Part shown: piece after piece, positions 6,922 to 14,199 of the stretch
Layout of the letters: each line of letters starts with the position of its first letter
Numbering within the stretch: position 1 is the first letter of the stretch
Assembly: GCA_023480765.1 (NCBI GenBank)
Contig: JAMCWZ010000051.1
Span: 1 to 29,466 of the forward strand
Length of the DNA: 29,466 nt
Direction of reading: 5' to 3'
DNA from: Nitrospirota bacterium
GTDB taxonomy: Bacteria > Nitrospirota_A > Leptospirillia > Leptospirillales > Leptospirillaceae
Translations under genes and position numbers: made by a program
The notes under the pieces: generated by a model
What the model saw: the letters and a program-made list of their open reading frames with translations, nothing else
What the model was told of the DNA's origin: nothing
Database searches by the model: none

Positions 6922-9828
6922 TCAGAACGTCATGCTGATTCCTCCGAAGACATTGACGGGTTCTCCGGGATAGACGAAGAGGGTTTCGATGCTGTTGGCC
7001 CCCGGAGTCAAAAAGGCCGGGTTATAGTAGTTCGTGTTGAACAGGTTGTAGGCGCTCGCGAAAAGGTTGGCCTTTTTGTACCACGACAGTTTGGGAAGGT
7101 CGTAGGTCGCAAAGAGGTCGGTCACGAAGTAGGCGGGAGAATTCGCCTGAAAGTTCCCGTTTCCCGGAGGACCTCCACCGAAGTCGATGACGTTCATGAC
7201 GCCCGTATACCGCTCGTCGATCGTGATATGGAATGGACCATGGTCATAAGTGAGGGCGAGGTTTCCCATGCCTTGCGGAACGAACGGCATCAGGTCTCCG
7301 CTGACATTGATCTGTTGCGCCGCCGGAAGACCGAGACCCTGTACGTCGCTCGTCAGGACCCCCTGAATATAGGAATAATTGGCCTGGAGCCCGAATCCGG
7401 CCCCGAGGACAATCTTTCCTTCAAATTCGACGCCCTGTTCGCGCGCCGAACCCGTTGTCGACGGTTGAGGAATCAGGGATGTGACGCCGTTGACGGTGGA
7501 CGGCAGGAGGACGGTATTGTACATATTGCTCAGGTAGTCGCTGAAAACGTCCACATCGGCATACCCCCTCTTCGTGGCGTACCGTGCGCCGAGTTCGAAG
7601 TCCCAGATCGTTTCGGGGGAGATGTTGAACGGGATCTGGTTTTGGCTCAGACCCTTGAAGGCGAAGATGGCGGGCGGCGCAAAGGATTCTCCCGCATTGG
7701 CGTAGAGTTTCCAGTGTTTTGTCGGGTAGAGGTTGATGCCCAGATGAGGCATCGGAATCAGCATCGAAGAACCGTTGCTGACTCCTGCCTCGCCGCCGGC
7801 TCCGTTCTGGGAAAGCAAAGCTTGCTGAGGAGCACTTGCCAGGTCGTTATAATACTGCTGGACGGACATCACCCGGAACCCCGCGTTGATCAGGGTCCAG
7901 TCGGCCGGCCGGAAATGGTCTTCGAGATAGCCCCCGATCGTGACTTGGGAATAGAGGGCGTTTCCGCTTCCTCCCGTGATATTGTTGAAGAGCGGATTGA
8001 TGAAATACCGATAGTCGGCATAGGAGCCTCTCATGCCGAGATAGAGGTTGTCGTTGGAGGAAACCCTGAAGCGGATCTCGGGAATGTCCCCGAGTTTCAT
8101 GCCTTCGGCCTGAAAATAGTTGAACATGTAAGGCGACCCGTACTGGTTGTTGTAGTCGGCCGTCTGGGAATTGAAGGTGAGTCCTGTGGCCGCCCCGGTA
8201 CCGGGCGTGGTGGCCGTCGTTGCCGCCGGAAGGCTGACCGAACCGTTCGGGGTGAACTCGCCGAAAAGTGTATTTTTCAGCTTGACAGTCGGCGTGATCT
8301 GGTCGTCGTAGCCGATGTCGAACATGAACCGGGCGTAGTTCCAGTTCTTGTAGAAAGGAGAGGTCGGCTGATTCACGCCGTTCGGATACGTCGTGTTTTC
8401 GCCGTTCGGCAATCCGTTATAGCTGTATCCGAACTGGTTGTAGTCCGGAAGGGAGATGGACCCGCCGCGGTCGTAGTTCTTGTAGTTTGCCGTGAGCAAG
8501 GCAAAAAGCTTGCCTCCGTTCTCCAGGTATTTCGTCACGTTTCCGTAATACTGATATTCCGTGAAATCTCCCATGAATTCCCGGAATCCGTTCTGGGTCA
8601 TGACCGTGAAGTCGTTGTACATGCCGGTGTTGGTGGTGTCATTGATGCCCGAATTATTCACGAAGCTCGTATAGAAAAGCCCGTAGGAACCCCCTCCCGA
8701 CGTCAATGTATTGTAGGCGTCTTTCAGCGGTTCGATCAGATGGAAATCGATCGCGCATCCCGCCGCATAGTTTCCCATCTGCCTTGATGTGGTCACGCCG
8801 CGCTGGATGGTGGCGGAAGCGATGTCCGTGTTCATGACCCCCAAATCGTAGATTTCTCCTCCGTCGGCCTCGATGTTCATGGGAACGCCATCAATGGAAA
8901 TCTCTATCCCGGAGGTTCCCGTATTGACGGTATTGGCGGCCCCGACGGTATAGCCGCGACAGGAGAAATAGTTCATTCCGCCAGAAATCCCCTGGCTTCC
9001 GCTTCGGGAGAAGTATTCGATGGACGGGCTGTTGAGCATCAGGGCGTAGGTGGCGCCGGTCGTGAGGTTCTGGACGAATTTCTTTCGACCAACGATGGAA
9101 ATGGCTCCGGTTGTGTCCCGGATCTTCTTGCTGCTCGAGGTATTGATATTGGCCTGGGCCAGACGGTTGATGCGCAGGCGGATGTCCGATTGCACTTTGC
9201 CGTTGACCGCCACCCGGGCGACATAGGGGACATATCCCCGCTTGAGGGCCTGGACGACGTAATCGCCCGACGGGATGTTCTTGAGGTCGAAGGCGCCCTG
9301 GTCGTCGGACGTCACGCTGTAGATCTCACCCGTTTTGCTGTTCTTGATGGCCAGTCTGGCCGGCACGGGAATCTTGTGATCTCCGTGGCCTTCATAGGTC
9401 CGTCCGAGAAGTTCGGAAGAGCCGGTCGACAATGGGTTCACGTCGAAGTCGATCTCGCCGACGATGCCGCTCTTCAGCAACCCCTCTTTTTTCTGGATGG
9501 AGAAGTTGCCGCCGCCCACCCGGATCTTGTAATCGCCCGGGGAAAGACCGGAGAAGATGTAGGATCCCTGGGAGGTGGTCGTTCCCCGAAAGGTTTCGCT
9601 GGTCTTGACATTGGTCAGAACGATCGGGACGTGTGCAAGGGGCGTCCCGTTCCTGACGGAGCGGATCGTCCCATAGAGGACGGAAGACGATGCGACCGGT
9701 GTGGTTTTGACAGTCGGAACAGGTGGTTCTCCCGGGGAAGAGGCCGCAAGGACGGTCTGGCTGAATGGGGAGAAGACCATGCCTGCAAGCGCAACTCCGG
9801 CGATCCATTTTGAAAAAGGGGGTTCCAT
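6922..9828 (-). CDS. TonB-dependent outer-membrane receptor with two N-terminal carboxypeptidase-regulatory-like domains
   Basis: 968 residues, starting at an ATG preceded by AAAGGA at good spacing. Residues 1-28 are a signal peptide (hydrophobic core, ending TVLAAS). Residues about 50-120 and 138-215 are two carboxypeptidase-regulatory-like beta domains (LYGTIRSVRNGTPLAHVPIVL; FDLKNIPSGDYVVQALKRGY). The plug spans about 225-370 (ISIVGRKKF, ISIDGVPMN, SATIQRGVTTSRQ). The rest is a 22-strand-type beta barrel rich in Tyr/Asn/Gly, ending in the C-terminal Phe (GGISMTF) needed for barrel insertion. No clear TonB box is visible. The only two cysteines, C290 and C358, both lie in the plug. It should import a scarce ligand, such as a metal chelate or cofactor, using TonB energy. 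No neighbour reveals the ligand. It is transcribed alone, convergent with the glycosylation operon. Confidence 0.9.
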   Translation of the reverse strand: MEPPFSKWIAGVALAGMVFSPFSQTVLAASSPGEPPVPTVKTTPVASSSVLYGTIRSVRNGTPLAHVPIVLTNVKTSETFRGTTTSQGSYIFSGLSPGDYKIRVGGGNFSIQKKEGLLKSGIVGEIDFDVNPLSTGSSELLGRTYEGHGDHKIPVPARLAIKNSKTGEIYSVTSDDQGAFDLKNIPSGDYVVQALKRGYVPYVARVAVNGKVQSDIRLRINRLAQANINTSSSKKIRDTTGAISIVGRKKFVQNLTTGATYALMLNSPSIEYFSRSGSQGISGGMNYFSCRGYTVGAANTVNTGTSGIEISIDGVPMNIEADGGEIYDLGVMNTDIASATIQRGVTTSRQMGNYAAGCAIDFHLIEPLKDAYNTLTSGGGSYGLFYTSFVNNSGINDTTNTGMYNDFTVMTQNGFREFMGDFTEYQYYGNVTKYLENGGKLFALLTANYKNYDRGGSISLPDYNQFGYSYNGLPNGENTTYPNGVNQPTSPFYKNWNYARFMFDIGYDDQITPTVKLKNTLFGEFTPNGSVSLPAATTATTPGTGAATGLTFNSQTADYNNQYGSPYMFNYFQAEGMKLGDIPEIRFRVSSNDNLYLGMRGSYADYRYFINPLFNNITGGSGNALYSQVTIGGYLEDHFRPADWTLINAGFRVMSVQQYYNDLASAPQQALLSQNGAGGEAGVSNGSSMLIPMPHLGINLYPTKHWKLYANAGESFAPPAIFAFKGLSQNQIPFNISPETIWDFELGARYATKRGYADVDVFSDYLSNMYNTVLLPSTVNGVTSLIPQPSTTGSAREQGVEFEGKIVLGAGFGLQANYSYIQGVLTSDVQGLGLPAAQQINVSGDLMPFVPQGMGNLALTYDHGPFHITIDERYTGVMNVIDFGGGPPGNGNFQANSPAYFVTDLFATYDLPKLSWYKKANLFASAYNLFNTNYYNPAFLTPGANSIETLFVYPGEPVNVFGGISMTF

Positions 9829-10094
9829 GCCATATCCTTTCGTTAGAACCTGCAGAGAGTTATAGGGGCTCCGCCCGCAATGAGAAGAGGGAAAGCTCGT
9901 CGGAAGAAAGAGGCAAGAGGGAAGTGACGTGAATCCCTTCTCAGCTGCTTATGGGGGGTGTGTGAGAACGCCTTGGATGATAGGGGGGAGTCATGAAGGG
10001 ACAATCAAAATCGAGTTTAGGGAAAACGGCTTTTTCGTGAACGGCTTATCAATTCCTGGTAAAGATCCCGGCGGGGAAGGATCCTCTCTCTTTA

Positions 10095-10108
10095 ATTTTT
10101 CGAAAAAT
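10095..10108. promoter_or_regulatory. 14-nt perfect palindrome, possible operator
   Basis: ATTTTTCGAAAAAT is a perfect inverted repeat lying between the divergent receptor and small-protein genes. Its symmetry and AT-richness in a GC-rich setting suit a dimeric repressor site, but it matches no regulator box I can name (not a canonical Fur box). It could also be chance in an AT-rich intergenic stretch. Confidence 0.25.
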
Positions 10109-10280
10109 CGAACAGATTGGAGAGGTCGCCGACGGTCGGTCGATTGGTTTTTTTAAATGTGAAACGGATTCGTCTCTCTCCGGATTTTTCCCTCCGTATG
10201 TATTTTCCTGAATGTCCTCTTCTTCTTTATATTCCTTGATGAATGTCCGAAATCCGGAGCCTCGAACCGGACTTGCGACG

Positions 10281-10308
10281 TTGACGTCCAATCCTTTTGT
10301 GGTATTAT
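10281..10308 (+). promoter_or_regulatory. Sigma70-type promoter for the 10348-11622 genes
   Basis: A -35 of TTGACG (10281-10286), a 16-base spacer and a -10 of TATTAT (10303-10308) give 5/6 matches in each box. Transcription would begin near 10315, leaving a leader of about 33 nt before the first start codon, which itself has AGAGGA at suitable spacing. Confidence 0.6.
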
Positions 10309-10347
10309 GAAAATGGGTATTAATCTTATCCGAGACAGAGGAAAAGG

Positions 10348-10767
10348 ATGTCCATACGTCCGGTACTGCATGAAACCGAAATCGTGCCAACTCCCCCCAA
10401 GGATGGGGTGAGGAGGTCGGAGAGCCTGCCCGTCTCTTCGGGAAGACCGTCTGCCGTCATGACGGTTTCGCCCATTGATATGTCGGAAAGGGTTCTTGCG
10501 TCTCTCTCCCGCGTCGGAAACGAGCCGGGTGTGGTGACCGTCTACATGGAACCCGTGGCGGGTGCCGTTATGACCGATGTCAGCGTTCGTCTGACAGACG
10601 GGACAGACGGAACGCGGACGATTCGGGACCATTATGGAGCGTCGGTCGCTCTTCCCCGATCCGGGACCGAAGGCGTTGCCTCACTGGGATCCTACGAGGA
10701 TTCGGCACGGGTGGCCAACGATATGGATCTCTACTTTCAGGGGATGAAAATCAACCGTCGAGTCTGA
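10348..10767 (+). CDS. Hypothetical protein, 139 residues
   Basis: Not recognised. The ATG has a good ribosome binding site (AGAGGA, 5-nt spacing) and sits about 40 nt after a strong promoter candidate, so it is very likely a real gene. There is no signal peptide or membrane segment, so it should be cytoplasmic. The first 45 residues are Pro/Ser-rich and probably disordered. The middle has VLASLSRVGNEPGVVTVYMEP. The region around residues 70-85 (MTDVSVRLTDGTDGTRTIRD) is beta-like. The end, SARVANDMDLYFQGMKINRRV, is helical. It precedes a short unknown gene and a PilZ-like gene, so a role in motility or signalling is possible, but no motif shows it. Confidence 0.6.
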   Translation: MSIRPVLHETEIVPTPPKDGVRRSESLPVSSGRPSAVMTVSPIDMSERVLASLSRVGNEPGVVTVYMEPVAGAVMTDVSVRLTDGTDGTRTIRDHYGASVALPRSGTEGVASLGSYEDSARVANDMDLYFQGMKINRRV

Positions 10768-10802
10768 CCTCTTTTGTGACCGGTCGGGAGAAGGAAATTC
10801 CA

Positions 10803-11009
10803 TTGGCCCAGTTTGGCGTCAATCAAATGGCAAACCTCGATAACCCCCTTCCGGGTTCCCGGACAACTCCCCGTCCACATGAAGTGTCTGCGACAGTCCC
10901 GAAAGAAGCCCCCTCCAGACCTCGTCCGGAAGAAAGCGAACCCCCGGTTCCTTCATCCCCGGATCGATTCGCGGGGGGAGACCATCGCCGTCTCGACTTT
11001 TATGCCTGA
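10803..11009 (+). CDS. Small hypothetical protein, about 68 residues, Pro-rich
   Basis: I choose the TTG at 10803 because AGAAGGA lies at proper spacing upstream. The frame stays open to a GTG at 10776, which has no such site. The product begins AQFGVNQMANLDNPLPG, continues with a Pro/Glu/Ser-rich middle that is probably disordered, and ends FAGGDHRRLDFYA, a compact tail that could be a docking peptide. No family is recognised. Its stop at 11007-11009 lies inside the first codons of the next gene (ATGCCTGA), which lacks its own ribosome binding site, so translational coupling is likely and supports this being a real gene. The alternative reading, that the PilZ-like frame extends upstream through this region, gives a less protein-like sequence. 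Confidence 0.5.
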   Translation: MAQFGVNQMANLDNPLPGSRTTPRPHEVSATVPKEAPSRPRPEESEPPVPSSPDRFAGGDHRRLDFYA

Positions 11010-11622
11010 GGGAACGTCTTCTCCGAACATTTTGGGACAGGAAGATTTTGTTGCCCGGAAGCGCAAGGTTCTGGGCGAGTTCACGGTCTTCGATGTCTTG
11101 CCGCTGGTTTTCCAGACACCGGCGGACAGGGGTGCCGGTTCCCTTGTCCCGAGAAGGCCTGTTCTGCCGATATATCCTTCCTCCTGGACTTCCGGTTCCT
11201 CGGAAGACCAGATCCCGTGGCTCGTCCTGTTCCAGTCGATGGAGGAACGACTCAACCAGATGATGCTCATTCTCGCCCGCCTGTCATCGGGGGAGAAAGT
11301 GAATCTCCCGGTTCCCGTTCCGGTGGAAATCTCTTCTACAGGAATGGTTTTTCCTTCCGAAAAGGCCTATCCGTCCGGTGAATCACTGCACATCCTTATC
11401 GATCTGCCGGTTTTTCCTCCGCTGGAAATGGATGTTCTGGCCCATGTCTCCGCATGCTCCCTTTCGTCCCGGGAACCGGGGACGGACGTCCTTGTCGGGT
11501 TCGACTCCCTGTCTGCAGGCCTTCGGGACAGTTTGCTCCAGTACATTGTTGTCCGGCAACGAGAAGAAATCCGTCAGGGCCAGAAGGACAGGACTGTTGC
11601 GACTTCCCGGAGAATCGGCTAG
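11002..11622 (+). CDS. PilZ-like domain protein
   Basis: 206 residues. Residues about 70-95 form a helix (WLVLFQSMEERLNQMMLILARLS). Residues about 100-190 read as a PilZ beta barrel: VPVEISSTGMVFPSE matches the second PilZ motif (usually D/N-x-S-x-x-G; here Glu109 replaces the acidic residue), then LHILIDLPVFPPLEMDVLAHV and VLVGFDSLSAGLRDSLLQYIVVRQREEIR. The c-di-GMP-contacting RxxxR is not visible just before the barrel; only ARKRK near residue 18 is basic. Binding of c-di-GMP is therefore uncertain. PilZ proteins act as effectors of c-di-GMP in motility, adhesion and polysaccharide output, and this ending (RDxLLxYIxxRQRExxR) is typical of the flagellar-brake/YcgR-like and PilZ-only groups. 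The start overlaps the previous gene. The frame is open upstream to 10813, but there it competes with the small gene. Confidence 0.65.
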   Translation: MPEGTSSPNILGQEDFVARKRKVLGEFTVFDVLPLVFQTPADRGAGSLVPRRPVLPIYPSSWTSGSSEDQIPWLVLFQSMEERLNQMMLILARLSSGEKVNLPVPVPVEISSTGMVFPSEKAYPSGESLHILIDLPVFPPLEMDVLAHVSACSLSSREPGTDVLVGFDSLSAGLRDSLLQYIVVRQREEIRQGQKDRTVATSRRIG

Positions 11623-11697
11623 TCTGGACACAAAAGATTCGACCGTCAGATCTTACCGGTGTGGCAATTTCCCTAAAACGACTGAAAGGAGAGACCC

Positions 11698-12246
11698 TTG
11701 TTCAATCCCTGGCATGACCTGTCCCTTGGAGAAAATTTCCCTCACGAATTCGATGCCCTGATCGAGATCCCATACGGAAGCCGCGTGAAATACGAGATGG
11801 ACAAGGACAGCGGATTGATTCGGGTTGACCGCATACTTCACAGCGCCGTCTATTATCCGGCGAACTATGGTCTGATTCCCGGAACGTATTGTGAAGACGG
11901 GGATCCGATGGATGTTTTCGTCTTCGGGGAAGATCCGATCTACCCGGGGGTCGTGGCACGCATTCGCCCTGTCGGCATCCTCCGGATGGTGGACGGGGGC
12001 GAAAAGGATGACAAGATTCTGGCTGTTTTGGCGAAGGATCCCCTGTTCAGTCTTTACAGGCATGTGGAAGATGTTCCACCGCATCTCCTCAAGAAAATCG
12101 AACGGTTTCTCGAAGATTACAAGATTCTGGAAAACAAGTCCGTCAAGGTGAACGGGATCGAGGGAAACGCGGAGGCGAAGAAGTCTCTCTTGGAATCGCG
12201 CGAAAGCTATCTCAAGAATCGGGACGCGCTGATCCGGAAAAAGTGA
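11698..12246 (+). CDS. ppa: Inorganic pyrophosphatase, family I
   Basis: 182 residues, the usual size for bacterial soluble pyrophosphatase. It hydrolyses diphosphate to two phosphates in the cytoplasm, pulling biosynthetic reactions forward. The signature is clear: FDALIEIPYGSRVKYEMDKDSG (substrate-binding Glu/Lys), YPANYGLIPGTYCEDGDPMDV (Mg2+-binding Asp residues in DGDPMD), and KDDKILAV. The TTG start follows AAGGAGA at 7-nt spacing, a strong site that decides this start. The gene lies 75 nt after the PilZ-like gene and 25 nt before the ABC transporter ATPase, so it may share a transcript with either, though I see no functional link to the exporter. Confidence 0.95.
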   Translation: MFNPWHDLSLGENFPHEFDALIEIPYGSRVKYEMDKDSGLIRVDRILHSAVYYPANYGLIPGTYCEDGDPMDVFVFGEDPIYPGVVARIRPVGILRMVDGGEKDDKILAVLAKDPLFSLYRHVEDVPPHLLKKIERFLEDYKILENKSVKVNGIEGNAEAKKSLLESRESYLKNRDALIRKK

Positions 12247-12271
12247 CGGAGCCTCATGGTCCCGGCGTTCC

Positions 12272-12973
12272 ATGGATGATCTGCATGGAAAGGGTGTCGA
12301 TGTCGAGCTGAAAAACGTGTCCCGTCTCTTTCAGATAGGAGGCGAGACGTTTCAGGCCTTGGCGGACGTGACGCTTTCGGTCCCTGCCGGGGAGCACTGG
12401 TCCCTTGTTGGAGCGTCGGGTTCCGGGAAGTCGACGCTCCTTTACATGATGGGACTTCTTGAAAGACCTTCCTCGGGCGAGGTATGGATCGACGGCCAGA
12501 GGACAGACACGCTGAAGACCGGCGAGCGAGCGTTGATCCGTAACCGGCGGATCGGTTTCGTTTTTCAGAATTTCCAGCTGATTCCCCGGACGACCTCCCT
12601 TGAAAATGTCGAAATGCCTCTTCTTTATCAGAAGGTTCCCTTCCGTGAAAGACAGGATCGGGCGAGGGTTCTTCTGTCGCAGGTCGGTCTGTCCGACCGG
12701 GAAAATCATTTTCCTTCCCAGCTGTCGGGAGGGCAGCAACAGAGAGTCGCGATTGCCCGGGCTCTCGTGACCTCCCCCGGGATCGTTCTCGCCGACGAAC
12801 CGACAGGGAATCTCGACACCGCATCGTCCAAAGACATACTCGAATTGCTGGAACATCTCCGGACGATTCACCGCTTTACCCTGATCCTGGTGACCCATGA
12901 CCCGCTTGTGGCTTCTCGCGCACAACGCCAGATCCGCCTTTCGGATGGTCGCATCGTAGGGGGGGAGCTATGA
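12272..12973 (+). CDS. ABC transporter ATPase, MacB/LolD type
   Basis: 233 residues with all ATPase motifs: Walker [11 protein letters not shown]-loop [10 protein letters not shown], signature [15 protein letters not shown], Walker [13 protein letters not shown] and H-loop LVTHD. The DEPTGNLD form and overall size are typical of the MacB/LolD/FtsE branch, whose ATPases drive mechanotransmission-type permeases instead of ordinary transport channels. The ATG at 12272 is the only reasonable in-frame start; no strong ribosome binding site is seen (GACGGAG is about 20 nt away), so coupling to ppa upstream is possible. The stop overlaps the permease start (ATGA). In E. coli the same two parts are one fused MacB protein; here they are separate genes. 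Confidence 0.92.
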   Translation: MDDLHGKGVDVELKNVSRLFQIGGETFQALADVTLSVPAGEHWSLVGASGSGKSTLLYMMGLLERPSSGEVWIDGQRTDTLKTGERALIRNRRIGFVFQNFQLIPRTTSLENVEMPLLYQKVPFRERQDRARVLLSQVGLSDRENHFPSQLSGGQQQRVAIARALVTSPGIVLADEPTGNLDTASSKDILELLEHLRTIHRFTLILVTHDPLVASRAQRQIRLSDGRIVGGEL

Positions 12974-14178
12974 ACATCGCCGGTCTCGCCTTCCGTTCTC
13001 TGGCCCGAAATCCGTTCCGGACAATCCTGACAATGCTGGGCATCGTGATCGGTACAGCTGCCGTTATCCTTCTGGTTTCTCTCGGAATGGGAGCTCGTCA
13101 CCTGGTCCTGGACAGCATCAACAACCTGGGGCCGAATCTTCTGATCGTCATCCCGGGTTCCGTGACGGATTCCGGAGCCCAGGTGGGCGGGGGAACAGAC
13201 ACGACTCTGACACTGGACGACGCCCGGGCGATACGGGAAGGATGCCCGTCCGTTCTGGAGGACTCTGCGGCATTGCGAACGGCGGGGCAGGTTTTGTCGG
13301 GGGCTGCCAACTGGTCCACGGTGATCCTGGGAACGGAGTCGACCTATCTGGCGGTGAGAAACTGGGAACTGTCGAGAGGTGCGTTCTTTACCAGAAAAGA
13401 TGTCACATCAATGAGTCGGGTCGCCATCCTGGGCCGGAAGGTGGCCCGACGGCTGTTCGGATTCGCCGACCCCGTTGGCCGCTGGGTCCAGATCAACCAT
13501 TCCCCTTTCCGCGTGATCGGGATATTGAGCCCCAAGGGACAATCCCCGATGGGAATGGATCAGGACGACATGGTGGTCGTTCCGATCACGACGCTTCAGA
13601 CACAGATCATGGGGGTCACCTATGTCGGCGTGATTTTGGCAAACGCCATTTCGACAGACGGGATCGAAACCGCAAAACAGGAGATATCCCGTCTTTTGCG
13701 GATACGTCACCATATTTTTCCCGGGGGGCGTCCGGATTTTTCGGTCAACCCGATGAGCGACATCACCCGGACGGCCAACAGACTGTCGCTCATACTGACG
13801 GTGCTTCTGGCCGCGATAGCTTCGATATCCTTGCTGGTGGGCGGTATCGGCATCATGAACATCATGCTGGTTTCCGTGAGGGAAAGAACGAGAGAAATCG
13901 GGATAAGGATGGCGATAGGAGCCAGACCGGGTGACATCGTGACGCAGTTTCTGGTGGAAAGTGCGGTGTTGTCCTTCCTGGGGGGATTGACCGGTATCCT
14001 TCTTGGAGCGGGAGGTATCTCCCTTTCCCGGGAACTGGCCGGATGGCCGGCTCCATTTCCCGTTGGTTTCATGTTCCTGACATTGTTGTTTTCCGGAGGA
14101 ATCGGTGTTGTTTTCGGCCTCTATCCGGCCATCATGGCTTCCCGTCTGGATCCTATGGTGGCATTGCGGTATGAGTGA
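12970..14178 (+). CDS. MacB-type ABC transporter permease
   Basis: 402 residues. The layout is that of MacB permeases: one N-terminal membrane helix (residues about 17-42, TILTMLGIVIGTAAVILLVSLG), a large periplasmic MacB_PCD domain (about 45-265), and an FtsX domain with three helices near residues 275-300, 325-350 and 365-390. The family motif GIMNIMLVSVRERTREIGIR leads into the coupling helix, followed by the ending PAIMASRLDPMVALRYE. The start overlaps the ATPase stop. Together with the ATPase and the adaptor gene downstream it should form a tripartite exporter that moves substrates from the periplasm across the outer membrane. No outer-membrane TolC partner lies in this window. The substrate is unknown. 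Confidence 0.92.
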   Translation: MNIAGLAFRSLARNPFRTILTMLGIVIGTAAVILLVSLGMGARHLVLDSINNLGPNLLIVIPGSVTDSGAQVGGGTDTTLTLDDARAIREGCPSVLEDSAALRTAGQVLSGAANWSTVILGTESTYLAVRNWELSRGAFFTRKDVTSMSRVAILGRKVARRLFGFADPVGRWVQINHSPFRVIGILSPKGQSPMGMDQDDMVVVPITTLQTQIMGVTYVGVILANAISTDGIETAKQEISRLLRIRHHIFPGGRPDFSVNPMSDITRTANRLSLILTVLLAAIASISLLVGGIGIMNIMLVSVRERTREIGIRMAIGARPGDIVTQFLVESAVLSFLGGLTGILLGAGGISLSRELAGWPAPFPVGFMFLTLLFSGGIGVVFGLYPAIMASRLDPMVALRYE

Positions 14179-14199
14179 AAATAGGGCGGGGGCGATTTC

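Larger units (their letters stand above)
9829..10347. other. 519-base divergent intergenic region
   Basis: No convincing gene is seen here. The short frames in it lack a ribosome binding site and are not gene-like. It must hold the promoter of the receptor gene (-) and of the small-gene operon (+). On + there is a good sigma70-type promoter at 10281-10308. For the receptor only a weak candidate is visible on the minus strand: TTCACG (10041-10036), a 16-base spacer, then TAAACT (10019-10014). A perfect palindrome sits at 10095-10108. I found no match to the cobalamin or TPP riboswitch cores. Confidence 0.5.

Noticed and set aside
7228..8787. A 519-codon open frame on + opposite the TonB receptor
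   Set aside because: It is an antisense shadow. The minus-strand frame has a signal peptide, plug, barrel and C-terminal Phe; the + frame is low-complexity Arg/Val/Glu-rich with no domain and no ribosome binding site.
9840..10000. Possible TPP or cobalamin riboswitch before the TonB receptor (a CTGAGA is present on the minus strand)
   Set aside because: The flanking conserved stems and second-half TPP core are missing, and no B12 box is found.
9929..10156. A 75-codon frame on + in the region upstream of the small-gene operon
   Set aside because: No ribosome binding site, no family likeness, and it lies where promoter sequences are expected.
10049..10632. Two minus-strand frames of 113 and 159 codons across the divergent region
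   Set aside because: They cover the promoter and the 5' part of the well-supported 10348 gene and have no binding site or motif.
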